Notes: generated from the letters alone by a model not told the origin. DNA of 64,000 nucleotides from an uncultured Opitutia bacterium (GCA_937136395.1 CAKZOI010000022.1:310001-374000), one strand, 5' to 3'. Counted from the stretch's first letter, positions 10,387 through 20,103 are shown. Translations and numbers: made by a program.

Positions 10387-12039
10387 ATGCCTACTTTAAA
10401 TTGTTTAGATATCAACGAAGAGGCCTTTCAGAAGCGCCCAGAGCTAAAAAGTCATTTAGCATTTCAGAGCTTTCTTTCTTTGGCGCGTCGTCCGGGTCGT
10501 GTGCTGATCGTAGATCGCACCATGCAGCGTCGTGAAATGAAGTCAGGCACGCTACTCGCAGCCTCGTGCCTCTTGTCAAAGCGTGTCAATGAGTGGACCG
10601 ATAAAACGCGCGTAGGTATCATTTTCCCACCCGGACTAGGTGGCTATATTGCGAATCTCGCCGTAGTGCTCGCTGGTAAGGTTCCAGTGAATCTGAATTT
10701 CACGCTCGGGCATACGAGTGCAGAAGCCTGCATGCGCAAAGCCGATATCGATTGCATTTTATCAACCAAAGGAGTGCAGGTTAAAATGCCTGCCTTCCCA
10801 TGGCCTGAGACTGGCGTAGTCGACATTGTCGACGAGCTCAAATCGCTACCGCGATTAAAAGCGCTCGGTTTGCTGGTGGCAATGTATGCACTGCCTAGCA
10901 AATTCCTAGCGAAATTATTGAAAGTGCCGTCAGTGGGGGATCATAAAGAAGCGGCACTTTTATTTACAAGTGGTAGTTCGGGAGAGCCGAAAGGCGTGGT
11001 GCTTTCGCATCGTAATATTCTGGGGAATTGTGCGCAAATTGATGCATCCGGCTTGTTGCCCACAGATGAAAAACTCATCGCTAATCTCCCAATTTTCCAT
11101 AGCTTCGGTTTCACCGTGGCCTTGTGGTATCCATTACTACGTGGTTGTGGGGCAGTCACCTTGCCTTCGCCTTTGGAAGTGAAGAAAACCGCCGAGGCGA
11201 TCGAAGCAGAATCAGCATCCATCTTACTCGGCACGCCCACCTTTTTTAAACCTTATCTGAAACGGATCAAACCAGAGCAACTGAAGTCCTTGAAGTATGT
11301 AATCGCTGGAGCCGAGAAGACACCTGACGGCTTTGCCGATTTGTGGGAGACGACTTTTGGCAGCACCTATTTGGAGGGCTATGGTCTCACTGAAACTGCC
11401 CCAGTCGTCAGTGTTAATTTACCTCATGCGCCGCGCGGTGGCACCTACCCAGGGGATTCCGCAGAAGGCAACCGCCGTAAATCAGTAGGGCGTCTGATGC
11501 CAGGTCATTGTGCCCGCATCTTACACCCCGATACACGCGAGTCACTGCCGGTCGATTCAGTTGGCTTGTTGATCCTTAAAGGTCCAAATATTTTTAGTGC
11601 TTATCTCGACGATCCAGAGCGCACCGCAGAGGTCAAAGACGGGGAGTGGTTTATCACTGGAGATCTCGCACGTTTTGATGCCGATGGCTTTCTTTATATC
11701 GAAGGTCGCCTGTCACGCTTCTCAAAAATTGGCGGCGAGATGGTCCCCCACGGCACCGTCGAACAAGCACTGTTTGAAGCATACGATTTATTAGAATCCG
11801 AATTTCCGATGCTCGCAGTTGCTGCACGTCCAGACGAAGCCAAAGGCGAGGCACTGGTGCTCATGGTAGCGTCTGATTTAACCATTGAGCTCAGCGACGT
11901 GCGTCAGCGCTTGACTGAAGCAGGCCTCCCAAATCTTTGGATTCCGAAAGAAATCAAAGAGGTCGATATCATTCCTACCTTAGTCACTGGGAAATTAGAT
12001 TTGAAAGCGATACAACAACTCGCACTAGAGCCGAGCTAA
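10387..12039 (+). CDS. AMP-forming acyl-CoA/acyl-ACP synthetase family protein
   Basis: ANL-superfamily adenylating enzyme that activates a carboxylic acid, most likely a fatty acid, as acyl-AMP and transfers it to CoA or ACP. 550 residues. P-loop [14 protein letters not shown] near 192-205; A5 motif YGLTETAPV near 334; A7 [13 protein letters not shown] near 418 and A8 [14 protein letters not shown] near 437; catalytic-lysine motif TGKLDLK near 538. The sequence resembles the synthetase half of Aas (2-acyl-glycerophosphoethanolamine acyltransferase/acyl-ACP synthetase) but lacks the N-terminal acyltransferase and its membrane segments. Substrate is inferred. Confidence 0.88.
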   Translation: MPTLNCLDINEEAFQKRPELKSHLAFQSFLSLARRPGRVLIVDRTMQRREMKSGTLLAASCLLSKRVNEWTDKTRVGIIFPPGLGGYIANLAVVLAGKVPVNLNFTLGHTSAEACMRKADIDCILSTKGVQVKMPAFPWPETGVVDIVDELKSLPRLKALGLLVAMYALPSKFLAKLLKVPSVGDHKEAALLFTSGSSGEPKGVVLSHRNILGNCAQIDASGLLPTDEKLIANLPIFHSFGFTVALWYPLLRGCGAVTLPSPLEVKKTAEAIEAESASILLGTPTFFKPYLKRIKPEQLKSLKYVIAGAEKTPDGFADLWETTFGSTYLEGYGLTETAPVVSVNLPHAPRGGTYPGDSAEGNRRKSVGRLMPGHCARILHPDTRESLPVDSVGLLILKGPNIFSAYLDDPERTAEVKDGEWFITGDLARFDADGFLYIEGRLSRFSKIGGEMVPHGTVEQALFEAYDLLESEFPMLAVAARPDEAKGEALVLMVASDLTIELSDVRQRLTEAGLPNLWIPKEIKEVDIIPTLVTGKLDLKAIQQLALEPS

Positions 12040-12621
12040 GCGCTTATCTGCAAAGCAGTATTCAGCACTTCTCTTCCGTGCCCGAGCTCGCTCGGGCCTA
12101 CGTGTCAGCAGCCCAAGGTAGCCGTGCACGCGTGCCACGGGGACGTCTCATGACTTGTTAAAACTCCAAGGTGCGTTCGATGATCTCGCCCTCAGAATTT
12201 AGCGTGCAAATCTCATGCGACTTGTCGCTGCGATCGATGCCGATGGTATGGGTGTTTTTTGCTGTATTCATAGTGGCGTAGTTCTATGCGATTCAGCTCC
12301 ATTTTTGAAGCCTACTCGCTACGCCTTCTCATGCCTACTGGTTGGGGTTTATGTTCCAAAGAGTTCAAAGTTACCTATTAATTGTGGGGTTCTGTCTGTC
12401 CCAGTTTCTTCATTCAGCATCCTATTAAATTCGTCCTCTTGAATTCTCTCCCACTCGCGTCTGCAAGAATATCCTTTTTCAGTCCTATGTGAGATCGTTG
12501 AGGTGTGACACGGAGAGTCGCGCAGCTACTCGGAGTTGTCTCCAACGTCTTGTTGGCTCCTTTAGTATCCGAAGACCCATAAGCTATGAACGTTTGAATA
12601 ATTCTTAGCATCAAAAAATGG
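12040..12621. other. Non-coding stretch with repeat remnant, transposase stub and cassette-boundary-like motifs
   Basis: Holds a partial copy of the GGTAGC...palindrome repeat (about 12117-12146), the IS110-type stub described separately (12158-12271), and near its right end GTTGGCT at 12552-12558 with CCAACG at 12542-12547. No intact gene was seen. Composition shifts from about 50% GC to clearly AT-rich at about 12600. Confidence 0.5.
12158..12271 (-). pseudogene. N-terminal stub of an IS110-family-like transposase
   Basis: A 37-codon minus-strand frame starts with ATG at 12271 and reads M-NTAKNTHTIGIDRSDKSH-E then ICTLNSEGEIIERTLEF before a TAA. The GID-S-K-H pattern followed by a GE turn about 12 residues later matches the start of the RuvC-like DEDD domain of IS110-family transposases, whose first catalytic Asp is the D in GID. 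The remaining 250-300 residues and the C-terminal serine-containing domain are absent, and the sequence past the stop is not recognisable, so this is a remnant. Too short for certainty, but the start is characteristic. Confidence 0.5.
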
Positions 12622-13083
12622 TTACAATCTATCAGAAACTTTTCGAAAACAATCATAAGACTTACTGTTTTTATTATGCCTTAATTCATTTGGAACAAAT
12701 AAAAATAAATGATTTGCGGAACAACATAAATGGCACTTCCACATATCTAGCATATCCACGTTATTCATTATTGTTTTTCCTCTTTCAACTTCAATTATAA
12801 TACCTGAATCTCTTACCTTTCGATAATAATCAGGCCTCAAATTAGTAGTAGGAATGTTTTGAAATAATTTTTTCTTTTCTGACTGAAAACCTAATTTAAT
12901 AGCCTGAGAGAGAAATACATCTTGAACCTTTGAACTGCTATTACCTGGTGCATTTGCACTTTCGAAAGCTTTAGCAATAGCAGGTGTCTTAAGATACTCA
13001 TACAGGGTATTGCCGATCATCTCTACTTCTGAAAAAACAGAGTCATCCTGTTTCTCTTGCTTAAAAATCTTTAGCCTCATCAT
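12622..13083 (-). CDS. AT-rich small protein with a nuclease-like (PD-(D/E)XK-type) motif
   Basis: 153 residues, starting at a double ATG (13083). Residues about 82-120 contain LRPDYY then IIIEVERGKT and later NNVDMLDMWKCHLC, a D...E-x-E...K arrangement resembling PD-(D/E)XK endonuclease cores, in which the hydrophobic strand carries the E-x-(E/Q)-(R)-G-K. This is inference from pattern only. The gene is far more AT-rich than its surroundings, which points to recent transfer. It is oriented away from the integrase at 13.9 kb and is flanked by GTTGGCT (12552-12558) and AGCCAAC (13089-13095), so it may be an integron cassette gene. C-terminus could be truncated. Confidence 0.6.
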   Translation of the reverse strand: MMRLKIFKQEKQDDSVFSEVEMIGNTLYEYLKTPAIAKAFESANAPGNSSSKVQDVFLSQAIKLGFQSEKKKLFQNIPTTNLRPDYYRKVRDSGIIIEVERGKTIMNNVDMLDMWKCHLCCSANHLFLFVPNELRHNKNSKSYDCFRKVSDRL

Positions 13084-13103
13084 TCTTTAGCCAACGTAGA
13101 AGA

Positions 13104-13133
13104 CACTCGATGGCGCGTTAGCGACATTGAGTG
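13104..13133. repeat. Hairpin between the two candidate cassette ORFs
   Basis: Imperfect inverted repeat with 13-base arms, CACTCGATGGCGC (13104-13116) and GCGACATTGAGTG (13121-13133), 11 of 13 positions complementary plus one G-T wobble, around a GTTA loop. It lies 24 bases beyond the stop of the ORF at 13157-13585 and 21 bases before the start of the next one. It could be a terminator lacking a T run, or part of a divergent attC-like site; the spacing does not match a standard attC. Confidence 0.45.
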
Positions 13134-13156
13134 CTCTGACTGGTTCTGTGCTTCCT

Positions 13157-13585
13157 TTATTTGGGTATGCTGATTGAGGTGAGGTGCAAGACGGTAGTTG
13201 TGACGTTGTTTCCGTCGACTTTCACTGATCGTGGACTAATTGCAAATTGTATAACTCGCTGAGTAGTCAAAGATCCTCCGCCATTCTCTTGGTATAGGAC
13301 AGTATACTCGTCGTTGGTCGAACTGAGGACGCTAAATCGAAGCATCTCTCGGTCTTTACGGAATGTAACCCATTTCGATTCTTTCTTCACTAAATCATAG
13401 TCGAATTGATTTCGATTCGATCTGACCGCATCAAGGTTGATTTCGGTAATCACGGGACTGATTGTATCGGACAACCAACAGTCTATCATTTGGAAAACTT
13501 TCGGATGGATGTCGGTTGGCTTCCATTCCGCTGCACTGATCGTAGTCACCACGGATAATAAAGCTAATGTTACGAAGGTCTTCAT
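13157..13585 (-). CDS. Small secreted protein of unknown function, possible integron cassette gene
   Basis: 142 residues with a clear signal peptide (MKTFVTLALLSVVTTISAA, cleavage near 19). The mature part alternates charged and beta-prone segments with one cysteine and no recognised motif. Single-gene unit pointing away from the broken integrase, 280 bp from its start codon, followed by a hairpin and another small ORF in the same direction: the usual layout of cassette genes. Function unknown. Confidence 0.6.
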   Translation of the reverse strand: MKTFVTLALLSVVTTISAAEWKPTDIHPKVFQMIDCWLSDTISPVITEINLDAVRSNRNQFDYDLVKKESKWVTFRKDREMLRFSVLSSTNDEYTVLYQENGGGSLTTQRVIQFAISPRSVKVDGNNVTTTVLHLTSISIPK

Positions 13586-13864
13586 TTTTTTCAGAACAGT
13601 TTTATTAGTGTATTTTTTATATACGTTAGGCGCTCGTGGGTAGCTGACAAGTTTATAGTTCGTTTCTGTTTAGTTAATTGCTAATCATGTGCTTATGCGA
13701 TTTTAGTTCGTAAGGTGAACTGCCGTCGGATTGCTGCGTGTGTCAAAATGTCTCCGAAAACGCGCGCGGGGTTAGTGTATCATCATATAGGTGTTCGCTC
13801 TGATAGATCGCGGGCTCCAAATTTTTCGCTTGCCATAAGTGATCATTTGTTCACTTATAGTTAT

Positions 13865-15235
13865 ATGGTTACTGTATCCTTCCCAAATTGGTCGTACGCT
13901 CTAGATGCGACAAAATTGTCAGCAGAAGTCAGCAATCGGCACCGTATCATTATCAATTGGTTCCTTGGACATCTAAAGCGGGAACACCAACCAGCGACTG
14001 TGGACTCGGCGCGGGAGTTTGTGGAGCATTTGATAGAGACACGGAAGCCTCAGGATTGGCAGGTTAAACAGTGGAGCGATGGGCTGAACTGGTTCTTCAA
14101 GGAAGCGCCTGCGCGCAGGCGTGTAGGCGCAAAGAGTGCCAGTGTCGTTGTGGGCGAAGGGCAAGTGAAGTCACATGAAGACGCTGGTGTGGATAATGAC
14201 GAAGACTCGGGCGATGGACGCAGGCAGTATGCGCACACGGTGGCGGAGATGCAGGCGAAGGTGCCGATGGATCCGTGGTTCGAGGAAACGGTGCGTTTGA
14301 TGCGGGTTCGGCATATGGCTTATCGCACGGAGGAGGCCTACTTGGGCTGGATTCGACGGATGGAGCGTTTTTTACAGAGCAAGGATGGGCTGGAGGCTTT
14401 TGGCGAGGCTGACTTGAAGCGCTTTTTAAGCTATTTAGCGACCGAAGAGGGTGTCTCAGCCGGAACGCAACGTCAGGCCTTGAATGCGGGTGTCTTCTTT
14501 TTACGTGAAGTGCGCAAAATGGAGCTGGGGGATTTTAGTGATTATGTGAAGGCGAACCCGCGGAAGTATTATCCGGTGGTGTATTCCAAGGGCGAGATTA
14601 GTCGTCTGTTGGCTGAGGTTAGGGGCAAGTGGTGCTTGATGGCTCGTTTACAGTATGGCTGCGGACTGCGGGTCTCGGAGCTGTGTCGACTGCGAGTGAA
14701 AGATGTGGATATCGAACGTGGAAAGCTCTACATCCGAGTTTCAAAAGGGTATAAGGATCGCTGTGTGCCGCTGCCCAAGTGTCTGCGAGAGTCGTTAACG
14801 GCGCATCTGGCAGAAGTGCGGAAGGTGTATCAGGCGGACCGAGCGGCGGATGTGCCGGGTGTCTTTATGCCAGGTGCGCTGGATAAGAAGATGCCGAAGG
14901 CAGGATGCAGCTGGCAGTGGTTTTGGGTGTTTCCGATGAAGAGCCTTTCGCGCGATCCGCGCGGTGAGGTGGGTGCGCCGAGGCGGCGACACCACATCCT
15001 GCCGCGTGCTTACCAGAAGCAGCTCTCCATTGCTGCGGTGAAGGCAGGGATTCCGAAACGCTCAAATTCACATATTTTGAGGCACAGCTATGCGACGCAT
15101 CTTTTAGAGAACTGAACGAATGTCCGCACCGTTCAGGAGTTCTTGGGGCATACGTGCGTGGAGACGACCATGATTTATCTGCACGTGATGGAGGATCAAA
15201 AAGATGAAACGCTGAGCCCGTTGGATAGCTTGTGA
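13865..15235 (+). pseudogene. Integron integrase (IntI-type tyrosine recombinase) broken by an in-frame TGA
   Basis: Site-specific recombinase that inserts and excises gene cassettes. From ATG 13865 the frame has an N-terminal extension, a SAM-like core-binding domain starting near MDPWFEETVRLMRVRHMAYR and a catalytic domain with Arg in CGLRVSELCRL and HILRHSYATH. The insert rich in W, F and R between them (positions about 14905-15005, QWFWVFP and RRHHILP) is the extra segment specific to IntI. A TGA at 15113-15115 follows LLEN; beyond it the same frame continues VRTVQEFLGHTCVETTMIYL (catalytic Tyr) and ends at 15235. GGA to TGA would explain it. Truncated before the Tyr, the product should be inactive. 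Confidence 0.9.
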
Positions 15236-15390
15236 ACTTAGGTTGAATTTTAGGACTTTTAGCTTAGCCGCAAAGGAACAAACGGCTGAAGGCTGAATTT
15301 GGATTTCCCATTCCTTGTTTCGTGTTTTTGGTGCCTTTCGTGCTTGAAAATACGTAGGAGAAGTGGGACGTGTGCGCCGCTATCTTTGTC

Positions 15391-17154
15391 TTACGATTCG
15401 GGGATGAGGTCGCTTTGATGCTGCCAGAGCTTCGCGTAATGGCCGTCGGCAGCGAGTAGCGCTTCGTGGGTGCCAGATTCGATAATGTTGCCGCCGTCGA
15501 GGACGACGATGTTGTTGGCGCGTCGCACGGTGGAGAGGCGGTGGGCGATTACGAGCACGGTGCGGGCTTCGACTAGGTGATCGAGGGCTTCTTGAATCTT
15601 GCGCTCGGTGATGGTGTCGACGCTGGCGGTGGCTTCGTCGAGGATCACGAAGGGTGGATTCTTTAGCAGCACGCGAGCGATGGTGAGGCGTTGTTTCTCA
15701 CCTTGACTGAGTCGGATACCTTTTTCGCCAATATTGGTGTCGAGTTTTTCGGGGAGGGCATCGACGAAGTCCCAAGCGCAGGCTTTTTTGAGTGCGTTGA
15801 TGATTTCTGTTTCGGTGCCGTCTGCTTTAGCGAGGAGTAGATTATCGCGCACGGTGCCTTCAAAGAGGAAGGGGTCTTGGGCGACATGGCCGACACAGTT
15901 GTGTAAGTCTTCGAGCTTGATATCGCGTATATCGGTGCCGGAGAGTTTTACGGTGCCTTGAGTGGCATCGTAGGTGCGCATGGCGAGGTTGGCGATGGTC
16001 GACTTGCCTGCGCCGGTGTGTCCGACGAGTGCGGTGACTTGATTGGCGCCCATTTCGAGCTTAAAATTTTCCAGCACTGCGGGGCGGCCGGGATATTCAA
16101 AGCGCACATTTTCAAAGCTCACGTTGACGGGGCCGCTGGGCATGGGTTTGGGGGCGGCTGCTTCAGCCACTTCGACGGTGGCATCGAGCACTTCGAACAC
16201 ACGTTCGCCAGAGGCGCGTCCTGCGGCGATTAGGTGGTTGAGGCCATGCAGCTGAGAGATCGGCATATAGAGCATGTTGGCGTAGAGGAAGAATGCGATG
16301 AGCTTGCCAATGGTGAAGTCGGCATTGCCTTGTAGCACAAAGTAGCCGCCGAGGCCGACGATACTGAGGAAGCCAAGTTTGGTGACTAAGTTGGTGCTGG
16401 GATTATACAGTGCCCACCGATACATCGCTTTGAGTGTCTTGAAGCGGAGGTCTTCGGCTTTTTCCTCGAATCGAGCGGACTCACGTTTCTGTAGGCCGAA
16501 GGTCTGAATCAGTCGGTTCCCTTGAATATCTTCGACAAGCAGACTGTTCAGCTCGCCTGAGCTTTCACGCACCCCTTTCCATATTTTGCGCGAGCCTTTG
16601 GAGTAGAGTATGCCAACGGTGAGGAGTATCGGCACGGGCAAAAAGACGCACCAGGCAAGTGTCGGTTCCATGACAAAGAGAATCGCGGTGATCCCTACAA
16701 TTCGGAGGAGTGCGCCTGTGCCTTGTTCGGTGCCGTCGAGGAGTGCACGCTCGACCGCGGCCACGTCTTCAATCACGCGGGAGGAGATCTCGCCACTCTT
16801 ACGCTGATCGTAGAATGAGACCGGGAGGTGTAGGAGCTTGGTGTGCAGGTCTCGGCGCATTTCTAGGAGCACTTGCTGCTCAAGCTTGTTATTTACCCGA
16901 ATACGTAGGCTGTTGAAGATTTCGCTGCCGACGTAAAGCAGGGCAATCAGCGCAACGCCCCAGACGAGAGTGTTCGTGCCACCTTCGCCTTCGATACTGT
17001 CTAAAATGACTTTGATCGAGTAGGGGACGGCGATTTCAAGCAAGGTCATGCTGGCCGCGAGGCCGATCGTCAGCCAAAAGAGTGCTTTGTAGCGGAACAA
17101 GTAGGCGGACACGCGTAAAATGGTGCCTTTTTGTTTTTTTGTGGTGTCAATCAT
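15391..17154 (-). CDS. ABC exporter, MsbA/multidrug type (fused membrane and ATPase domains)
   Basis: Half-transporter acting as a homodimer in the inner membrane, probably exporting lipids or drugs. With the ATG at 17154 the protein has 587 residues; a TTG at 17196 would add 14. Six membrane segments lie in about 20-310, with the ABC ATPase after about 345: Walker A GHTGAGKSTIANL, Q-loop QDPFLFEG, signature LSQGEKQR (Q in place of the usual second G), Walker B FVILDEATASVD and switch His in VIAHRLST. Substrate not deducible. Convergent with the dead integrase and divergent from the RRM gene. Confidence 0.9.
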   Translation of the reverse strand: MIDTTKKQKGTILRVSAYLFRYKALFWLTIGLAASMTLLEIAVPYSIKVILDSIEGEGGTNTLVWGVALIALLYVGSEIFNSLRIRVNNKLEQQVLLEMRRDLHTKLLHLPVSFYDQRKSGEISSRVIEDVAAVERALLDGTEQGTGALLRIVGITAILFVMEPTLAWCVFLPVPILLTVGILYSKGSRKIWKGVRESSGELNSLLVEDIQGNRLIQTFGLQKRESARFEEKAEDLRFKTLKAMYRWALYNPSTNLVTKLGFLSIVGLGGYFVLQGNADFTIGKLIAFFLYANMLYMPISQLHGLNHLIAAGRASGERVFEVLDATVEVAEAAAPKPMPSGPVNVSFENVRFEYPGRPAVLENFKLEMGANQVTALVGHTGAGKSTIANLAMRTYDATQGTVKLSGTDIRDIKLEDLHNCVGHVAQDPFLFEGTVRDNLLLAKADGTETEIINALKKACAWDFVDALPEKLDTNIGEKGIRLSQGEKQRLTIARVLLKNPPFVILDEATASVDTITERKIQEALDHLVEARTVLVIAHRLSTVRRANNIVVLDGGNIIESGTHEALLAADGHYAKLWQHQSDLIPES

Positions 17155-17320
17155 CGGTTTGGCTGCAACGGAAGCTCCCGACAGCCGTTTTGGCAAATCT
17201 GAATCGCTCTTAATTAAAGGTTGTCAGCACCCGCTTTCCTACGCTTCTTTCTAGCTCATTCGAATTTAGTAGCGATAATCTATCAGCTATTACCCATTAT
17301 TCATTAGCCATTCTTTTATT

Positions 17321-17608
17321 ATGTCCGTTCGACTCTACGTAGGAAATCTTTCTTTTGACGCCACTGCAGACGATCTCCGTGAGATCTTTTCACCATCTGG
17401 TGAGGTGGAAGATGCAATTATCGTGACGCGCCCTGGTGGTGGTCGTCCACGTGGATTCGGATTTGTCACGATGGTCGACGAAGCTGCAGGTGCGGAGGCG
17501 ATCCGCCAGTTGGATGGCCAAGAGGTATCTGGTCGTGCGCTACGTGTGAATGTGGCTAAGGAGCGCGATAGTGACTCCGAAAAGCCAGCCAAAGCTGACG
17601 AAGCGTAA
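17321..17608 (+). CDS. RRM-type RNA-binding protein
   Basis: 95 residues, a single RNA recognition motif plus an acidic/Lys tail. RNP2 is LYVGNL (residues 5-10) and RNP1 is RGFGFVTM (about 44-51), with the aromatic residues for RNA stacking present. Family members in cyanobacteria and other bacteria (Rbp proteins) bind single-stranded RNA, often under cold or stress conditions. Monocistronic by context: divergent from the ABC exporter and followed by about 230 bp without a gene. Confidence 0.93.
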   Translation: MSVRLYVGNLSFDATADDLREIFSPSGEVEDAIIVTRPGGGRPRGFGFVTMVDEAAGAEAIRQLDGQEVSGRALRVNVAKERDSDSEKPAKADEA

Positions 17609-17837
17609 GCTTCGAACGGTGTGAACGTCAAACGTTCAAGGTCGAACTTTGAATGGTGAATATGTAGTCGTCTGAGACTTTTGAGAGTGTGGCGTCTGAG
17701 TTGACTCGGGGCATTCGAATGAGCCGGTCTTGCTTGGCTTTGCTGAGACTCGGTTGCTGCGAGTAAGGAAACTGTGTCAAAAATAGTATAGAGTAGCGAT
17801 TTCGAGGGGCTACGAAGAACGGAGGATGTGAGTCCTG

Positions 17838-18965
17838 CTATAGCTCTCGTGAACCGACATAGACTCTTGGCACGCGTTTAGTGACGGAGCAGAGGGTTTC
17901 CCAGGGAATGGTGTTAGCGGTTTTGCTAAATTCAGCAGTCGTGATTTCGCTTTGTTCACTTTTTCCGATGAGCACGACGGATGTGCCGGCGGTGACCGTT
18001 GGGGCGTCGGTGACGTCGACGATGGTTTGATCCATGGTGACGCGTCCAATAATGGGGCAGTGATGGCCGTTCACTAGAACGCGACCTCGGTTACTGAGGT
18101 CGATCGGGATACCGTCGGCATAGCCCGCGGTTAAAATGGCGATGGTGGTGGGGCGTTGAAGTTTATGAGTGCGGCCGTAACTGATGTCGGTGCCTGCGGG
18201 GAGTTTTTTAACGAGACCCACACGTGCATGAAAACTGAAGACGGGTTCGACCTTGGCTCGCCCGAGTGCGGAGTCGGGATAGGGCGGCACACCAAATTGT
18301 AGTAATCCTACACGCACTGCATTAAATGGGCTGTCGCCGCTCAAACTGTCGAGCCCGGCTGAGTTGTCGGCGTGTATCATCAGTCCATCCGTCGATCCAG
18401 GCAGTGTAGCGAGAAAACGCTGGCGCTGTTTTTGAGTGAACGCGACGTCGGTATCGGCACTGGAGAAATGGGTATAGATACCTTCTAAGTGTAAGTTTGG
18501 GAGCGCTTGAATACGTGCGATGAGCTCGGTCGCGGCTTCGTGCCAGACGCCGAGTCGCCCCATGCCAGTATCAATTTTGAGATGCACCTTGAGGGTCGTT
18601 TGCTTGGCCGCGCCCAGTGCGTTGAAACGTTCGGCTTCTTCGGCGGTGCTGATCGTTGCGATCAGGTCGTAGTCGACGAGATAGTGATCTTCCTCGGGCA
18701 GTAGGGCGCTGAGAATTAAAATCGGCCAGCCCATACCCATGTGGCGGATATCGGCAGCCTCATGGACATTGGCGACGGCAAAGGTGTCGACGCCGCTTTG
18801 CATCAAACGTCGCACCATTTGCGCCATGCCGTGACCATATGCATCTGCTTTGACGACCGAAATGTAGCGCACGCCATCTGGCAGCGCAGCTTGAATACGT
18901 TTCAAGTTGCGCTCAAAAGCGGCGAGATTGATCTCGGCCCAACAGCGATGGTTTTGTGTTTTAAT
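17838..18965 (-). CDS. alr: Alanine racemase; start codon apparently non-standard (ATT)
   Basis: PLP enzyme interconverting L- and D-alanine for peptidoglycan. PLP lysine in [10 protein letters not shown]; catalytic Tyr region [17 protein letters not shown] near the C-terminus. The conserved N-terminal stretch [16 protein letters not shown] is encoded upstream of the first TTG (18905), so translation must begin further up. The frame is open to 19004 (TAA at 19005-19007) but contains no ATG, GTG or TTG there; the best candidate is ATT at 18963-18965 followed by AAA ACA CAA. Either an AUU start or a mutated ATG. The 178-bp tandem repeat begins only 26 bp upstream, so promoter and leader may have been altered. 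Confidence 0.88.
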   Translation of the reverse strand: MKTQNHRCWAEINLAAFERNLKRIQAALPDGVRYISVVKADAYGHGMAQMVRRLMQSGVDTFAVANVHEAADIRHMGMGWPILILSALLPEEDHYLVDYDLIATISTAEEAERFNALGAAKQTTLKVHLKIDTGMGRLGVWHEAATELIARIQALPNLHLEGIYTHFSSADTDVAFTQKQRQRFLATLPGSTDGLMIHADNSAGLDSLSGDSPFNAVRVGLLQFGVPPYPDSALGRAKVEPVFSFHARVGLVKKLPAGTDISYGRTHKLQRPTTIAILTAGYADGIPIDLSNRGRVLVNGHHCPIIGRVTMDQTIVDVTDAPTVTAGTSVVLIGKSEQSEITTAEFSKTANTIPWETLCSVTKRVPRVYVGSREL

Positions 18966-18990
18966 GATGGTTGGTGTGAGTTTAGGGGTT

Positions 18991-19414
18991 GAGCTTCGTT
19001 GGTTTTATGGACTCGGTTGGCAAACGGTTGTCTCGGTGAGACAAGCCTAGCGTTTGAGCAATGTTCCGTCATTGCGGTGGAAATATCTACATGTTTTAGC
19101 TTGTCGGCGGTTGCGACGGAGCGCAACCCTCCAGCTTTTTACTGAATGTTTTGTTAAGTTCGTGCGATTGAGCTTCGTTGGTTTTATGGACTCGGTTGGC
19201 AGATGGTTGTCTCGGTGAGGCAAGCCTAGCGTTTGAGTAATGTTCCGTCTTTGCGGTGGAAATATCTACATGTTTTAACTGGTCGGCGGTTGCGACGGAG
19301 CGCAACCCTCCAGCTTTTTACTGAATGTTTTGTTAAGTTCGTGCGATGAGCTTCGTTGGTTTTATGGACTCGGTTGGCAGATGCTTGTATCGGCGAGGCA
19401 AGCCTAGCGTCTGA
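18991..19414. repeat. 178-bp tandem repeat, about 2.4 copies
   Basis: Copies begin at 18991, 19170 and 19348 with GAGCTTCGTTGGTTTTATGG; the third is cut near 19414. Units are 178-179 bp and nearly identical. Each full unit contains GGCGGTTGCGACGGAGCGC followed by AACCCTCCAGC, a sequence that recurs elsewhere in the window in variant form (50990, 61927). The array fills the gap between alr and tsaB. The small ORFs in it are repeat translations and not genes. Confidence 0.9.
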
Positions 19415-19419
19415 GGTTT

Positions 19420-20103
19420 CTAGGCTCGGTGACGATCCGGCGTCCATTTGGCAAAGGTGTTGACACCACTGGAGTAGAGTTCGACGCGGTTGGTTTCACG
19501 AAGCCAGTTTGGATTGTTGAGTAAATCGGGGAGTCGTTCGGGCGCGTAGGTGATCGTTTGGGCGTTTGCGGGTGGCTTTTGCCAGCCTTTGCGTTGGGGT
19601 AAGTGATAGACGGCTCCGTCCCACTCAGCGATGGTGGCGTCGTCGGCAACAGTGGTGGCACCGATTATCCCGTTCTCAATGTGAATGGCGTTCCAGGCGC
19701 CTTTTTTCCAGTCGGAGACGAGCAGGGTCTTGGCGGGTAGGTCGTGATCCTTGCAGAGTAGCTGAGCGCAGAGTTGCAGTGTATTGTAAGCGAAATAGTG
19801 TGCCGATTGGGGGCAGAGTCGGCTCCACGTTTCGACGGCCATGGCACAGAGGCGCAGCCCCAGCACAGAGCCTGGGCCTTCACAGTAGATGTAGCTTTGT
19901 AGCGCCGAGAGCTTGAGTCCGGCGTCTTGCAGCACGGCTTCGACGCTCGGAAAGAGTTGTTCGAGTGGAGCGCCTGCTCGCTTGGATGTGGCGAGCCATG
20001 CGCCGTCGTCGCCAAGCACACCGGCAAAGACATCGCTACCGCTGCCATCAATAATGAGCGCGGGCGTGCGGATGGATGGTGCTGAGCTTGATGCGGTATT
20101 CAT
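19420..20103 (-). CDS. tsaB: tRNA threonylcarbamoyladenosine synthesis protein TsaB
   Basis: TsaB partners TsaD in forming t6A37 on ANN-decoding tRNAs. 227 residues. The ASKHA-type start ALIIDGSGSDVFAGVL (15-30) corresponds to the usual LaIDTS...SVAL, and YCEGPGSVLGLRL (about 89-101) corresponds to the family hallmark GPGSFTGLRIG, with V-L replacing F-T. Divergent from model TsaB in the C-terminal half but the order and length fit. It lies upstream of alr on the same strand with the tandem repeat between them. Confidence 0.8.
   Translation of the reverse strand: MNTASSSAPSIRTPALIIDGSGSDVFAGVLGDDGAWLATSKRAGAPLEQLFPSVEAVLQDAGLKLSALQSYIYCEGPGSVLGLRLCAMAVETWSRLCPQSAHYFAYNTLQLCAQLLCKDHDLPAKTLLVSDWKKGAWNAIHIENGIIGATTVADDATIAEWDGAVYHLPQRKGWQKPPANAQTITYAPERLPDLLNNPNWLRETNRVELYSSGVNTFAKWTPDRHRA

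Noticed and set aside
12215-12442. 75-codon plus-strand frame
   Set aside because: It runs antisense to the IS110-type stub, has no coding pattern or start signal and shows no family similarity.
13088-13122. Canonical attC site at TAGCCAACG...CGTTAGC
   Set aside because: The ends are complementary-like but only 33 bp apart; known attC sites are at least about 57 bp with two further boxes. Kept only as a hint.
18902-19447. Several similar small minus-strand frames starting MRSVATAD
   Set aside because: They are translations of the 178-bp tandem repeat in shifted phases, not genes.
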